Assembly (NCBI RefSeq): GCF_047675955.1
Contig: NC_132915.1
Span: forward strand, 52,156,026-52,220,025
DNA from: Chlorocebus sabaeus
Lineage: Eukaryota > Chordata > Mammalia > Primates > Cercopithecidae
Direction: 5' to 3'
Length of the DNA stretch: 64,000 nucleotides
The translations under genes and the position numbers were made by a program. The notes beneath the pieces were generated by a model. The model saw only the letters and a program-made list of their open reading frames with translations, was not told the DNA's origin and searched no databases. This document shows positions 46,431 through 60,213 of this stretch, in pieces (positions within the stretch are counted from its first letter, which is position 1; the number at the start of each line of letters is the position of its first letter).

Positions 46431-48079
46431 CACAGAACTGTCACCTAGGGCATATGATGTGATTACCTTGAAAAAGAGATAAAGAATGACCATTTTGTTA
46501 CTAAGTTTTTAAAAAAGTTATTATTTTTAGTATTTTCTGTTAGCTGGCATAGCTATTCATACTCAAGCAGAGAATTAAGGGATTCAATTTACTAATAATC
46601 AAAAGCAACATTCTTACATCAGATTTCCAATGATAAGCATTTTTCTATTAGTTTCATATTCTAGTAGCCAGAACTAGCTAGATTTTTTTTTCAAACTTTC
46701 AACAAATTAAAAACATCCTTTTACTGGTAAAGGTCCTGAAAGCAGTGCATACTTGTCTTGATAGAATTACGGCACATATCCCAACTGCTGCTCACACCTT
46801 CCCCCAGAAACTTGAATGCTGGCATTCTCTCCAATTTGCACTAAAATTAAAACTGCTTAGAGCTACCTTGTACATCTCCACTGAAATTTATTTTTATTTT
46901 CATTGTGAAATCTTACCTAAATTCACCATTTTTTTATATATACATGAAGCCCTGAAGCATAGAAGCTTCCTTCAAATTCTTATTTAGCTACAAATGTGAC
47001 TAATTTTACCCTTTCCTATTTTTATTGATTACTTAAATAGAATAGTGCAGTATCATTGCTAGTGAATCAACACTCTGTGAGAATGAGATGAGTCAGCATA
47101 ATCATGTGCTACACCACTTTATTGATTAGTAAGCCAAGGTAAAGAGAAGCAGTGACTTTCCCAATGTCAAACACATCAGCCAAAGGACACCTTGAAAACT
47201 CTGAGTCCATAAATTGCTATCCAGTTGCTTAATGTGCTGAGTCAAACTGCTTCTCTTTTAAAATCTGAAATTAGTTTTCCACATATTTCTATATGTAACA
47301 GTAGCAGAGTTAGAACCTGCTGTATTCTCATGGGATAGATTTTTAACATGATGATGATGATGAAGATGCCAGACATACTGGTGAAATCTCAGAAGAAACA
47401 CTTTATATCAACTATAAAAACTTACACTCTACAATGTTTTTCTAATTTTAGAAGGCATGAGTTTCCACATTAGGGGCTACTAAATGGTGCGAGAGAAGGA
47501 AGAGGAAGGAATAAAAGGAGATGAGAGTAAGGGATGAGAGGTTACTATCCTCTCCTTATACCTTTTTAATGAGAGGTGCTCTTAAAGTAAGTAAGGGAGT
47601 TTCCCATGGGAACTCTTTTGATAAAGAGCTCCTATGCCAAGAAAATGTTTGCAAACTATAAATGCACACTGAGTTACAATATCTTTTACCTTTTATGCTG
47701 ACGTCTTGAAACTTGTATATCATTTTTATAGATCTAGAGACTATGGGGATCAAGGGAGAATTCAATCTGCAGATTATAATAAAAAAGATTTTGTAACAGA
47801 GAGTTTCTTATGAAAACACACAATGCTGCTTTTAAATTTGTACTAACAGATACATTGATGACCTACACAAATTTTGAATTTGAGCAGCCAATGGAAAAGA
47901 ATCCCCTAAAGCTCTCTACGCGTTAGTATCCATCCAACTGTGTTTCAGGAAATCAATGTTATTTATTTTCTTATTTTATTTTATTTTTGAAATCAATGTG
48001 ATTGAAAGAAAACAGTAGTTATAACCCTAAATTAAAGTCACCATGCTAAAATCTGAGCCTTAGAGAGAAGATTGTAGGC
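46431..48079. other. No gene or clear repeat
   Basis: AT-rich interval. Contains a short GAT repeat near 47349-47366. Confidence 0.4.
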
Positions 48080-48235
48080 ATCCATTCAGTCAATTCATCA
48101 ATATCAAAGGAACACCTACTGAGCACTTAATGTGAAATAAGGTGCCATTCTATATTCCAGGGAATGGACATGAGCAACTATAGAACTCCTAAGTTCATAG
48201 AATTTAGATTGTGTGGGGACAGCAGGCAGAAAATT
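48080..48235. repeat. L2/MIR-class relic
   Basis: Text ttcatcaatatcaaaggaac, then acctactgagcacttaatgt, then agttcatagaatttagattg, the common mammalian pattern also seen at 19440. Confidence 0.45.
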
Positions 48236-48489
48236 GGGAAGTAGGTAAGGCAGACACTAAACAAGCTTTCTTTATAATAACTAGGATGGTCAATATTAGC
48301 TTCATAATCAAGGAGCATATATCAAGCAGCCTTCAACAACGTGATAACAACACAAGTCTTATGAAGACCCACATTGTTAGCAACAAAGGGTAGCACCTCA
48401 AAGTTGATGAGACTTGTCGCGCTGGAAAGCTCTTCATCCACAGTAACCTGACCTTCACTTGCAATTACATTCTCTATACTTTTTATTCG

Positions 48490-48575
48490 CTTTGCCTAAG
48501 CCACTAGTCTAGTTCCTTATATACAGTATATGGTCAATGAACTTTTGTTAAATGCGTGAATAAATTAATGTGAAA
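48490..48575 (+). repeat. L2 3' end relic
   Basis: Ending like LINE-2: acagtatatggtcaatgaac, then gttaaatgcgtgaataaatt. Confidence 0.5.
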
Positions 48576-50225
48576 TAATGACAAAGCTTATGTCCAGTCT
48601 TTCCTAATAAGCTAATACTTTTCCCACGGTTAATTAATTAGAATAATATGTCGTCTTTTTCGTATATGCTATCAGGTAGCTCACACTGGCATTTTGGTTC
48701 AACAGCTGCAATTTGCCTAATAAGACTTTCCGGCTTTTTGTTTTTCTCACTCCATTTACTTCTTGACATTTTTTTCCGTCTTATATTATTTGATTTTGGC
48801 CTTAGTCTTTCTTCATGTTTTAAGTAAGCAGAATTAAATAATTGTTGAAAAGAAACAAGTTCAAATCAATAATATTATTTAGGAATCACAGAGAGTAGAA
48901 AACAAAAAATGGTACATAGTGTTTTATCCCCAAGCATGTCTTTTTTTTTTCCTTGTCAGAAAATAAGTTAGGAGTTTTAGGTTTGCCACCAGGGGAGGGA
49001 GAAAATACATAAATTATATACTTATACAAAAGCTTTGTTTTCCTAATTATAAGAACAAAAGAAAACATCATTACTGTGGAAATATAAGAAAAAGAAAGGA
49101 AATTAATATGTACTATTGCTAATGCTTTCAGTGTATTTCTTTCCGTTATATGGAAGAAGAAAGAGATCTATGTATTGAATGTATATTGTTAATAACAGTT
49201 TGCAACCAGATAACTTTGCACCGAAGTCTGTAAAACTTCGTAAAACACTGCTTTTACTGGCTGCACCTCATCCTAGTTTAGTGAATACTCTCCTTATTAT
49301 TGTCCATTTATGCTGTCTTAATCATCAAAACATGATTAAGCCTATGTATAATGATATACCTGAATTTTGCCTAAATCTTGTTTTCTTTCCTTTGGACTTC
49401 TTTTGGAATTATACGGCCAAAGCATATGGGGTTTTATGAAGAAAATTTTCCAGATGAAATATCTTTTCACATCTCTCTCATTGTCTCATCACTCTCCTAT
49501 CCTCAGAATGGATTTCCATCTGTCAAGGTCTAACATCTACTGCCCTGAGACGTTATTGAAATAATGAAGAGAAACATGGTGATGCCCTTACTGTTTTTTG
49601 GAATACTGTGCTTTACCAAGTTACTGGATTATGCCAGCATTTGTTCTTACAACAGCGTATTGATGAATTGTATTTAGCATAAGATCAACATTTCCCAACA
49701 AATGCAGAGCCCTTTTTCATATGCATTGCCCTGTGTTTTATTGAGTGCCTTCTTTAATTAGAGAGGTGGAAAATTTAAGGTTCATTCAGGAATGAGTGCT
49801 TTTTAAATGTTCAGTTTTGTATGGTAGCAGCAGTTTTGTGCTTATTTCACACCCTACTTCAGAATGTCCCAGAGTGTTGTCAGCCCATTCAATCACTTAT
49901 TCTTCTTTTGGTCATTTAACAAATACTTATTTACCTCCTAACACGTACTAGTATCTTTTATATGTACTTGGCTACACTTGTGAAAAATAAATACAGTCAA
50001 TTATGTGAAAGAGTTTGAAAGTTTTGTATAAAACGTACCCAAAGAGCAATTTTAAAATAATTATAGAAAATAACAATGCCCTTTAGAGAATATTTTAAAA
50101 ACAGAATAAAATAATAGGAACAATAATAAAATTAGTGTGATTAAATATTACATCTCCTTGTCACTAACAAAGCCAGAAACAGGTCTAATTTGAAACAGAA
50201 AGATTATGAAGAGTGTATAAGGACT
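48576..50225. other. No gene or clear repeat
   Basis: AT-rich interval. An 86-codon plus-strand frame (49179-49439) has no recognised domain and is probably chance. Confidence 0.4.
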
Positions 50226-50227
50226 AG

Positions 50228-51150
50228 TGTATTAGTCCATTATCATGCTGTTAATAAAGACATACCCGAGACTGGGTAATTTATAAAGGAAAAGAGGTTT
50301 AATGTTGTATTAGTCCATTTTCACGCTGCTGATAAAGACATACCTGAGACTGGGCAATTTACGAAAGAAAGAGGTTTGATGGACTTATAGTTCTACATGC
50401 CTGGGGAGGCCTCACAAGCATGGCAGAAGGCAAGGAGAGATAAATCATCTCTTACCTGGATGGCAGCAGGCAGAGAAAGAGCTTATGCAGGGAAACTCCT
50501 GTTTTCAAAACCATCAGGTCTCATGAGACACATTCACTATCATGAAAATAGCACAAGAAAGACCCACCCCCATAATTCAATCACTTCCCACTGAATTTCT
50601 CCCACAACCCAGGACACATGGAAATTATGAAAGTTACAATTCAAGATGAGATTTGAGTGGGGACACAGCCAAACCATATCATTCCACCCCTGGCCCCTCC
50701 CAAATATCACGTCCTCACATATCAAAATCAATCATGGTTTTGCAAGTCTCCCAAAGTCTTAATTCATTTTAGCATTAACTCAAAAGTCCATAGTCCAACA
50801 TCTTATCTGAGACAAGGCTAGTCCCTTCCGCCTATGTGCATGTAAAATCAAAAGCAAGTTAGTTGCTTCCTAGACACAATGAGGGTATAGGCACTGGGTA
50901 TATACAGCCATTCCAACTGGTAGAAATTGGCCAGAACAAAGGGGCTAAAAGCCCCATGCAAGTCCAAAATACAGCAGGGCAGTCAAATCTTAAAACTCCA
51001 AAATGATCTCCTTCGACTCCATGTCTCGCACCTTGGTCACATTGATGCAAGAATTGGGTTCCCATGATCTTGGGCGGCTCTGGCCCTGTGGCTTTGCAAG
51101 TTACAACCTCCCTCCAGGCTGCTTTTTCGTGTGGAGCACCAGTTTTAAGC
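50228..51150 (-). mobile_element. THE1/MST (ERVL-MaLR) 3' LTR plus internal part, with duplicated LTR end
   Basis: 50306-50681 is a complete reversed THE1/MST-type LTR (plus strand tgtattagtccattttcacg to aaaccatatca). 50682-51150 is the adjoining internal region (acaaggctagtcccttccgc at 50812), truncated at about 51150. 50228-50305 is an extra copy of the last 78 bp of the LTR, in tandem. No intact gag or pol frame. Confidence 0.88.
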
Positions 51151-52360
51151 ACCTCACTTCACTATACAAATAGAATATTTTTTCAGGATTAAATATTTCT
51201 GATTGTTTAACATAGTAAGTTAGATCAGGAGGTATTAAGTTGAAAATCTTCTGAGGTAGACATGGAGATTTGTTATCCAGATTTCATTTCAAGGGAGAAC
51301 TTGCTGCAGCTGTCTAAGGTAAATGTCTTAAACCCCATACTAGAGCGGGCAGTTTCTGAAATATCTAAAGTGTCTTGATATACTATATTTGCATCTCTAA
51401 GAAAATATCCATTGCAGATATTAAATAGTATTACATGGATGAAATACAGCTTTCTGAATTTTATAAAAGCTTACAAATGGGCTGAAATAAATAATTCCTA
51501 ATTCCACAAAATAGCACATGTAAAGCACTCTTCTGAGTGCCTGAACATGGAAGGTTATTTCAATCACTGGGTAAATAATTTCCAGGTTACACGTCCTGCC
51601 TGCAGTCAGTATTGAGGATGCAAAGATAAATGTCAGGCACAGCAAGCAAGGAATGAATGCATAGAGAAGTAACAAGACTAACATCTATGTGTGCCCAAGA
51701 CGTATTATTTAGAACTGAAAGGCAGAGAAATGTAAAGGAGGGGGTTTCATATCCCCTAAGGTTTCAAGTTTCTGTGCTCAAGGATATAGCTAGAGAGCAC
51801 TACCCCACAGAAATCAAGAAACGATAACAAAAGCAATACATAGTACCATCTCTGCAGATTACTAGGAAGAGAATTCCCAATCTTTTCAATCTGTACAATT
51901 CTTTTTCCCACAGACCTTGTTCTCCTAAAACAGAAGCACATTACAAACTAATCATTTAAATAAGTCACTCTGATGTCTTGCTGACACAGGAGAGGATTTG
52001 TGTACATTTTCAAACTGTTCTTTTTTGTTTCTGATAGGGACAAGATAATGTGCCAGCATTGTGTCCTGACAAAGAAATCTAAATCCATTCATAGGCATAA
52101 AAAATTTGAATGCCAGATCCAGATGAGGCATGACAGTGTTTGGTAAATCTGTAAATAGACAAAGATTTAGATTATACAACCCACTATTCAAAACCAGCTA
52201 CATAAATTGTGGGGAACATCACAAAATGAAAATGTGGACACCTTTGTTCAAAAATGGTTAAGAATTTCAAGATGTCAATAGGAGAGTATTAAACCAAGTT
52301 CAGAGTCCTGAGTATGGAGCCATAAGCTTGGGAAGCTGCACTGCCACTATCCTTCCCATC
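51151..52360. other. No gene or clear repeat
   Basis: AT-rich interval with short frames only. Confidence 0.4.
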
Positions 52361-52374
52361 CATTAGTGGAAAAA

Positions 52375-52452
52375 CCAAGTCTATTTTGTCTAAACACATG
52401 GGAACTGACACAGAATAGGCACTCAGCAAATATCTGCTAAATAAATAAATAT
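52375..52452 (+). repeat. L2/MIR 3' end relic
   Basis: Text ggaactgacacagaataggc, then actcagcaaatatctgctaa. Confidence 0.45.
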
Positions 52453-53899
52453 GCTGACTATAATTTATACTTTACCTATCACATCAAACTTACTAATGAA
52501 GTGGGGGGGCGGATGTTTAGATGGCATCATCTGAATATTGAAGCCTGAATTTTCCATTCTTCTTTAGACTGGGGGCTTTCAAGTTGTCCTAGTACCAGTC
52601 TGTTCTGATCTTACTTTTCTCTCATTTTCCATTCGTATTTTGTAGCCAATTCAGAATATATCACACAATGACAGGTGTATGTATTATACTTGATACATAG
52701 TTCATATGTTTTTATAAAATAGATGAACTACAAAAAAACAGAAACACTAACAACTTTAGAATTAGGACAATATAGAAGAAAATATAAGACCAGAGAAAAA
52801 GGTAATATGCAGGAATGCAGTCTGTAAGATCCAGTATGGTAAATAAACGAATACATAAAATTGGCTCTGAGATTCCCAAAAAGCAAAACAAAGAAAGTTA
52901 TTATTAGCTAAAAACTTTTTATTGTTTATAGAAATAAAGTTGTAGTAATGTATTCAATAAACAGGACTTGTAGGTTTTCTTATAAGCAATTTGTTGTTTT
53001 GTTTTGTTTTGTTTTTCTGTGAGGAAAATTATTTCTTTTCCCCTGAATGGAAATTAGGACATGTTTCATTAATTTTGAAACACAACTAGGTGATAAAAGG
53101 CCCTCCAGTCAGTAATTTAAATGTCTAGTCTAGTAATTTAAATGCCTAAAGGAGTTAATATGTTAAACCTTCTCAAAGTTATAGCTATGCCCCTCACCAT
53201 TCTGCACAAACCATAGGCTAACCCCATGCAGTGGGAAGGAGGTCACTGTTGCCTTCTGCTCTCTTTCTTCACCTGTATGGTGTTTTTCTCTCTTCTCAAT
53301 CATGCTAATAATGGTCATTGATTCTTCTAGACTGTGTTACCCTTAGACTCAGGTATGAGAGCTCTTACCCTTGACCCCATGCTTTTGAGAGGCTCATGTT
53401 GGCTGTCTTCTTATCCTGCTCTGTCACATGGGACCGAGAAATCATGCAGATCAAGGAAAAACACACATTTTCAGAATTGACTGTCTTCTAGCCCCACTAT
53501 AATTGGAATACCTAGGACCCTGGCATTCTTTGCCCAAGTGATGCCAGCCCTGATTCCATGTTTTATACAGTGCTCCTCTCTGGGGTTTGCTCTCCCAAGT
53601 ACAGGGCTGCTCTGTTGGTGTGAACACCTTTGGCTTGATGGGTGGCCAAGGGCCAGCTGTTGCTGGCACTATGTATGAAACTTGGACATCACGTGGTGCT
53701 GAAGGAAGCTGGAGTAAGAAAAGAAGGGAGACAGACTACAAGCTTTTCCAAGGGTCAGGAGGCCAACAGTGAGCTCTCTATATGCTGTTGATTTCCAGCA
53801 TTGGACTAAAAAGGATCTAAAAATTTTAAATTCAACTCTAGCCTTGCAGATATTTAGGAAGGCATTATTTGTCGTGTAAGAGAATAGAGCATTGTTTTT
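52453..53899. other. No gene; unassigned
   Basis: Includes a G run (52501-52510) and a (TTTTG)n stretch at 52995-53015. Opposed short frames near 53450-53770 have no recognised domain. Confidence 0.4.
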
Positions 53900-53903
53900 T
53901 TAA

Positions 53904-53930
53904 AGAGAAAGAGAGAGAGAGAGAGTGTGT
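53904..53930. repeat. (GA)n microsatellite
   Basis: aaagagagagagagagag followed by a short tgtgtgt. Confidence 0.85.
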
Positions 53931-56900
53931 TTAATTCATAGCTAAATCTTTAGACATAGGATGTTGCTTGGGTCCCTCAAACAGTAGGAGTGAGTCTGGC
54001 TCCAAGGTCAGTTGAAATAGGCGTACTAGAGAAAAGGAAAAACAATGAAGGGTTTCTTACTTGACTAAAACAGTAATTTTATATCAAGCTCTGTGATTCT
54101 TTCTCACGGGCGTTTCAAAATGACAGATTTTCTTGTGGGACAATTTTTGAGTTCTCAGAACCTTTGCATCACTGGGTAAAGGACAGATATGTGATGAACA
54201 GTATATGTATATTTCCAGTTAAGAAATAGTTGGGTTACTTTGCCCCTCTAGATGTTCTTGGTCAATCTCTAATACAGCCGCATACTAGCTCTCTGTTATA
54301 GGTGGTCTACATCTGGTCCACAGTAAACTTTCATATATATTTTGCTCTGACAACATCTGGATTAACATGGCCATCTCTCTGCTGTTTCATGACAGAATAA
54401 TTAGCCTTTCAGTCTCTTGTCCTTCAGATTTCCTTGGCTAGGTAAAACTCCAGTAGACTTTTGCTTCCACATTTCCGGAGGAACATTTATTTCTCCCAGA
54501 AGTCTCCTTCAAGTTTTCCTTTTTTGAATTGAGATGAAGGGAAAAACTCACTAATGGAATTGGGTTTCTTACAAACTCTCTCAGAAGAATTATCCTTTAC
54601 CATTTAACTTCCCAACCTCTTCATATCCTCAATGTGATGAGGGAGTTAAGAGTTGTGAAACAGACTTTTAAAAAATTTATTCTGTAAGTCATCCCTTGTG
54701 ATCTTGAACTTCAATTTAATATGGGATATATATTGTATTGGGACTTCACTTTAAATTGAGAATGAAATAATTGCATTTAAGTTTTTTTTCTTTTAAAAAT
54801 GCATAAGCCTGATTTTTCAGGAGAAACAAACATTTTTTTCTGACCCTAAAGTCTAAAAATAGAACACAGTTTTACATACAAGGGATTGCACAGTCAGTAA
54901 AAATGACAGTGATTTTAATAATAGCAGCTAACATTTAGCCAAATACATCTGGTAAAAGTACAAATCAGAAGAAATTTTTAGAAGTCCAAATGTATACCCT
55001 GTTGTGTAAAAACAGGAGTTAGTTCATGAAAGGTGGTGGTATGGGAAGTCAGTAAAGCCCTGGAAGTTCTTTACAAATTTTGTGTATAAATGTTTATGTG
55101 TATTTTCTGAGTAAAGGGCCTTTTGCTTTGGGTAAAATGGATATAAACCTCGAATAAAAAGATGTCAGGATCAGCATTGCTTATATAAATTATGGAGCCT
55201 CACCATGATTCTTAGCAGATGAAATGGTCATCAATAAAAATAGTCAAAAGATCAATAGATGTCAGAAGTGATTGGAGCTAAATTTCTGCCTCTTTTTGTA
55301 AAGTGAGTTTGCACTTTTGACTTACTTGTGAAAGTTATTACAACTTTGAATGCTCAGTTGCTAAGCAGAAACCCTAAATCAATATTTACTATGTCCTAGG
55401 AATCACTTCTTTCTCTCTCTCTCAAATATTCTAGTTGATTTTGATAAATAAATAGGTTTAAGAACTACCCTTTTAGAGTCCTATTTCTCAATTGTATAGA
55501 GTAGGTAAAAGAAAAAGCAACAGAATTACTGAAACACCAAGAGAGCTTTTTTAAACTATACCCATCAATCCCCTTCCTCTACCAACAGATGAAAAAGGCA
55601 CTCCAAGAAGATCAGTTAAGGGCCAATAATAAGAATTTAAATCAGAGTATATAGGGACATAAGGCAATGAGAATGGGAAAGAAAGGATGTGTACTCAAGA
55701 TTTTATTTACAGTGTTATTAATCTTAGAAATTAAATTTTCAATATCTGTAACATCCCACTATATAACCCTAGTGCCAGAGATAATACATTCAAATTAGAT
55801 AGAATATTTGAAAATAAACATTGACCTCAAAAGCTCTTATGTCTGTGAATTTAAAGGGACATTTTTGAAAGGCATTTAAAAAATCAGTGATATCCTGAAC
55901 TTTTCCATTTTGAAATGCCCACTTAGATATATTTAACATGATAATGTTTACTCTTATACATTAACTAAACAAATTTATTTTGTACATTCATGAGGTATTT
56001 CACTATTTCTGAACATTTTATATACTTTTAAACAATTATTCTTTTTATGCATTCAGATACTTACTCCCATAAAGACACCAAGCAGTTTTCCCACTAACGA
56101 TTATCAATATTTCTACTCAGAGATAATAAGTGTAGTATAATTAACTGGAGTGTATTTAAAGTCTAACATGGTGCACTTAGAATAATATTGAAAATTCTCC
56201 TCCCTTGACTTTAATAACATTTTTATTCATCCCTCTGATCTTATTTCAAATTGAAGCCTTTTTCTGTTACAACAGTATTAATTCTACCAGTCACTAGAAG
56301 TCTACTCATGGTCTGCAAAGTGTAAAAAACTCTCTTTGTAAAAGATACTTCAGGATTTTATTCCATATGTCACGAACATCTATGTGATATTTCAAATCAA
56401 GCGGTTCTCAACCACCCATAAAAATCTGATTCATACAGACATCATCATAAACAAGTATATGTAAGCCTGGTGTTTGCTTTCTTGTTGTTTTATCACACTG
56501 AAAACTACTTAAAATGGATGATTGGAGGAATTGCATATATTCTCCTTAGATGAATGATTCAATTGCCATCAAAAGTAGAGGGCTAGCCAGATGAAAATAC
56601 ATTTTAATAGGAGAAAAATTCTAATAGTTCATTAGATGAATATTAAGTGCACAAAAATATGTCACTATGATATAAATTCTGAACTCCCACCAGAATTTTT
56701 CACTCTTCTATAGTCAATCATGCTTACTGTCTTTGGAACCAATATGTCCTTATTAGGGATGGAAATAAGGGGTGGAGTGATGGAGTGGGAGGGGGTGAAT
56801 TGTATGATCTAAGGTGTTATCCTCTCCTTTGATTCCTAAACCTCATGCATATTTGGAAGCCGCAGAGACCTAGTTGTGGCCCTTGAGTTGTTCTACTTGC

Positions 56901-57400
56901 CCTAGGAAAGTGGTTGGCTTCACACATACAACAAGTTGCTTGAAGGCTGAATTCCCTAGGTGATAAAGCCGAAATCATAGAATGGGGATAGACTGAACCA
57001 AAAACACTTGGTTCTCTCTAGTTAAATATTTCATGCCTGATCCGTTGTAGCTTATTCTATGGAAATAAAAACAATATTTATTTCTAGGCTGAGCTTCTTT
57101 TATTTCTGGAGAAAGCATTTCAGGTACTTGTTCCTCGACTTGTGGTATTTGAAATATGAATTCTGAATTCATGGCTTATCAATACAAACACATTGACTTT
57201 CACAGAGGTTGACTGGTGAATTCTAGTACAGGAGTAGAAACATTTACTTACGTTGTGTTCACAGCTGATAAACTGCAGTTGCTAACAGTTTGTTAATTAA
57301 ATCTTAGTTAAGCTTTGTCCTTCCTGCTTGAAAACAGGAACTCTTAATATTTGAGGCTGCAATTTGCATGCATCAGTCAACACAAATGCTGAACAAAGTG
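53931..57400. other. Repeat-poor AT-rich interval
   Basis: Few or no recognised interspersed repeats across about 3.4 kb and no coding frame worth reporting. A G-rich patch lies at about 56768-56798 (ggggtggagtgatggagtgg and following). Confidence 0.4.
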
Positions 57401-57409
57401 CTTGTTTAG

Positions 57410-58220
57410 GTAATAAGATAAGGAGGTGCCCTCTCCACATTTCAGCTCTGACCGCCTGAGAAGCAACATTTCCCAAGATTCCCAGCTGCTGCTTGTTCAG
57501 GCAGCTCTGTGGTTTGCGCTGCATATTAATTTCTGTCCGACACGGGAATTCAATTTGTACTGTACATTTCATTTCTTCACAGATTTAGATTTATTTCATG
57601 TTCTCTGCTTTTAATTAACTCTCTGGCACAGCTGCTGGACAGGATAGAAAAACTCATTGCTCTCCCTGTGTTATGAGTACACCACCAATCATTTGCCACT
57701 TAGATGGTGGTGCAGGAGCTATCAGTTTCTATGGCAACCAGAGCCGTGGTGATTGATTCCTTGCCAGTATGGCATCACCACAGGGAGTGCAGCTTGTGAT
57801 TTTTGTATGCTCGCAACATCCATCTAATTAAAACAGGATTATGGAATCATCCCAGTATATGTTCAGCAACTACACTGCATTCCATTTATGTAAATGTCAA
57901 CACTATTAAATACAGTGATCAGAAGATGTTTATAAAGAAATGCTTGCTTTAGTCTTTAGTTGTGCACTGGGAAGTGAGGGCTCAACCACCTGGTTTTGGC
58001 CATTATATTCTCTTAAATGGTAGCCTTCAACCAGGCACAGTCATTTTGTATTTCAAAATCATATGAAGCAAAGCCAAACGGTTACATGTCAATTGATGCA
58101 ATGCTTGCTAACTCTAGAATGCAATACTAAGCCTGACTTGGAAATTGGCTAATTAATTTAGTGTGTATGAATTATTTATTCATCAAAAGCTCTTAATTCA
58201 CGTGATTGATTTCTCTTTCA
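57410..58220. promoter_or_regulatory. Repeat-free, complex block; candidate conserved regulatory element
   Basis: About 800 bp without recognisable repeats, with many homeobox-type cores (tttaattaac at 57610, tctaattaaa near 57825, gctaattaat near 58148), tgattgatt, and an RFX X-box-like gtttctatggcaacc at 57725-57739. No open frame over 62 codons. The call is inference from base complexity and motif density. Confidence 0.3.
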
Positions 58221-59168
58221 TTGGCCTCCCTTGAGAGCAGAACATCCTTCTGCTCTCATGATTTCCTTCTCACAGAGCATTCCTCAAGTCCTTTAACAGT
58301 TGCTTGGGATTTGGAGAAAGCTTACCTATCAGGTGAGATAAAAGATGCAGTCTTCACCGTTGTGCATGGAGACTCCAGATGAAAAAGGCAGCTCAGGGAT
58401 TCATGAAGGGCTAAATGAGTAGGCAAGTCCTTCAGAGAATTGTGAGCTGTATAGGCAAAATAAAAAAAAAAGGACAGAGGGTGACAGATCAGTTAGCAAT
58501 GTTGTCTTATACATCAGAGTTTTTGCTGGATAAGACTGACAAAATATTCTGTTAACATGAAAAATGACAGTCTGCACTCCTAATGGCTTCATATCCCTGT
58601 GCATTTCATTTTCTAATGTATTTCTATGTTATAGAAGCTGCCACTGTGACATATATAAGTATCTGCTGTATAGTATGTGTATTCATTGTCAAAACTCTAT
58701 TCATTTTACAGAATTTTTTCCCTTGCCTTCACATATGTTATATGAAGAAATTGCACATTCAAATGATACTGTCAGAGATACTTCTGGTTAAATTTTAATT
58801 ATTAGTACTCTTCTTCCCAAAAGTTTCATGACATTTCAAAGTTCTCATGAAATGACAGTAAAATTACTCCCAAAGCAGGAAATTCATAAAATGACAAAAA
58901 TCTTTAAAACATTTTGACTATGGAAAGAAAAGGGATTCTAATATCAGTTAGGATATGATGATTGGCTGACACAAAACTGATGGAAAGAGGAGTGCTTCAT
59001 TGAATGTAGCTTTTAAAATACATACTGTTTTTCAGTTGTGGTATCACCAAGCGTATGTAACTAAATAGTGGGTACAATTCACAGTATTTTCTTTGTCTGG
59101 GGCACACAGTTTATATTGCATGTATGTATCTACTCTAAACATTAGGAAGTCACACTTAGAGTTACAAT
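58221..59168. other. No gene or clear repeat
   Basis: Unique-looking AT-rich DNA; overlapping short frames at 58564-58798 appear to be chance. Confidence 0.4.
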
Positions 59169-59179
59169 ATATGCCATTC

Positions 59180-59463
59180 TGCCAGGCATAGTGGCTCATG
59201 CCTGTAATCCCAGCACTTCAGGAGGCTGAGGCTGGCAGATCACAAGGTCAAGAAATCAAGACCATCCTGGCCAACATGGTGAGACCCCATCTCTATTAAA
59301 AATACAAACATTAGGTAGGTGTGGTGGCACCGGCCTGTAGTCCCAGCTACTCGGGAGGAGAATCACTGGAACCCAGGAGGCGGAGGTTGCAGTGAGCAGA
59401 GATCATGCCATTGCACTCCAGCCTGGAGACAGAGTGAGACTCCATCTCAAAAGAAAAAAAAAT
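59180..59463 (+). mobile_element. Alu SINE with internal deletion
   Basis: Alu from gccaggcatagtggctcatg to an A tail at 59450-59461. About 12 bp of the usual 'gctgaggcaggagaa' stretch are missing near 59356. Possible short duplications tatgccattc/ttacgccattc flank it. Confidence 0.92.
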
Positions 59464-59935
59464 TACGCCATTCATTGCTACTTTTGTTAAGTAGTGAAGG
59501 TGATGAGCATGCATTTTATCAACAATGGTAGCATCATTCATCCATCATAATGTCTACTGTACTTTCAGATATTTATGCTACCACCAGTACTCCCTTTGAG
59601 CCCCTCAAAAACATTAGCTCACACAAATAAATCCAAGATATTTTTGAGTGTTTCTTTTTTGAAAGGGAAGAATTATATATTACACAATGCAAGATATTTT
59701 AGAATAATTTTGAGGGATTTTTCCAAGTAATGTGACCAAGAAATTAAACTCATTAGCTAATTATTTTTGCTTTTTTAACCTAAAAAATCCAGGCTTCCCT
59801 TAAATTTTCCTTTTTTAAAATGAAGTAGCATGTTCTGTACTACAAAAATAAAAAGAATATTTCAGAAATTTGTATTGCTTAATTTGTATAAATGCTAGAT
59901 ATCTTCACTGAATACTGGACTGATAAAAATATAGG
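59464..59935. other. No gene or clear repeat
   Basis: AT-rich interval between two Alus. Confidence 0.5.
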
Positions 59936-60213
59936 GCTGGGCGCGGTGGCTCACCTGTAATCCCAGCACTTTGAGAGGCCAAGATGGGCAGATCACGAGG
60001 TCAGGAATTCTAAACTAGCCTGGCCAGCATGGTGAAATCCCATCGCTACTAAAAATACAAAAATTAGCAGGGTATGGTGGCATGTGCCTGTAATCTCAGC
60101 TACTCAGGAGGCTGAGGGAGGAGAATTGCTTGAACCTGGGAGATGGAGGTTGTGGTGAGCTGAGATTGCACCACTGCACTCCAGCCTAAGCATCAGAGCA
60201 AGACTTCGTTAAA
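59936..60213 (+). mobile_element. AluS-like SINE
   Basis: ggctgggcgcggtggctcac start with both arms. The A tail has turned into a (TA)n microsatellite from 60210 on. Confidence 0.93.
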
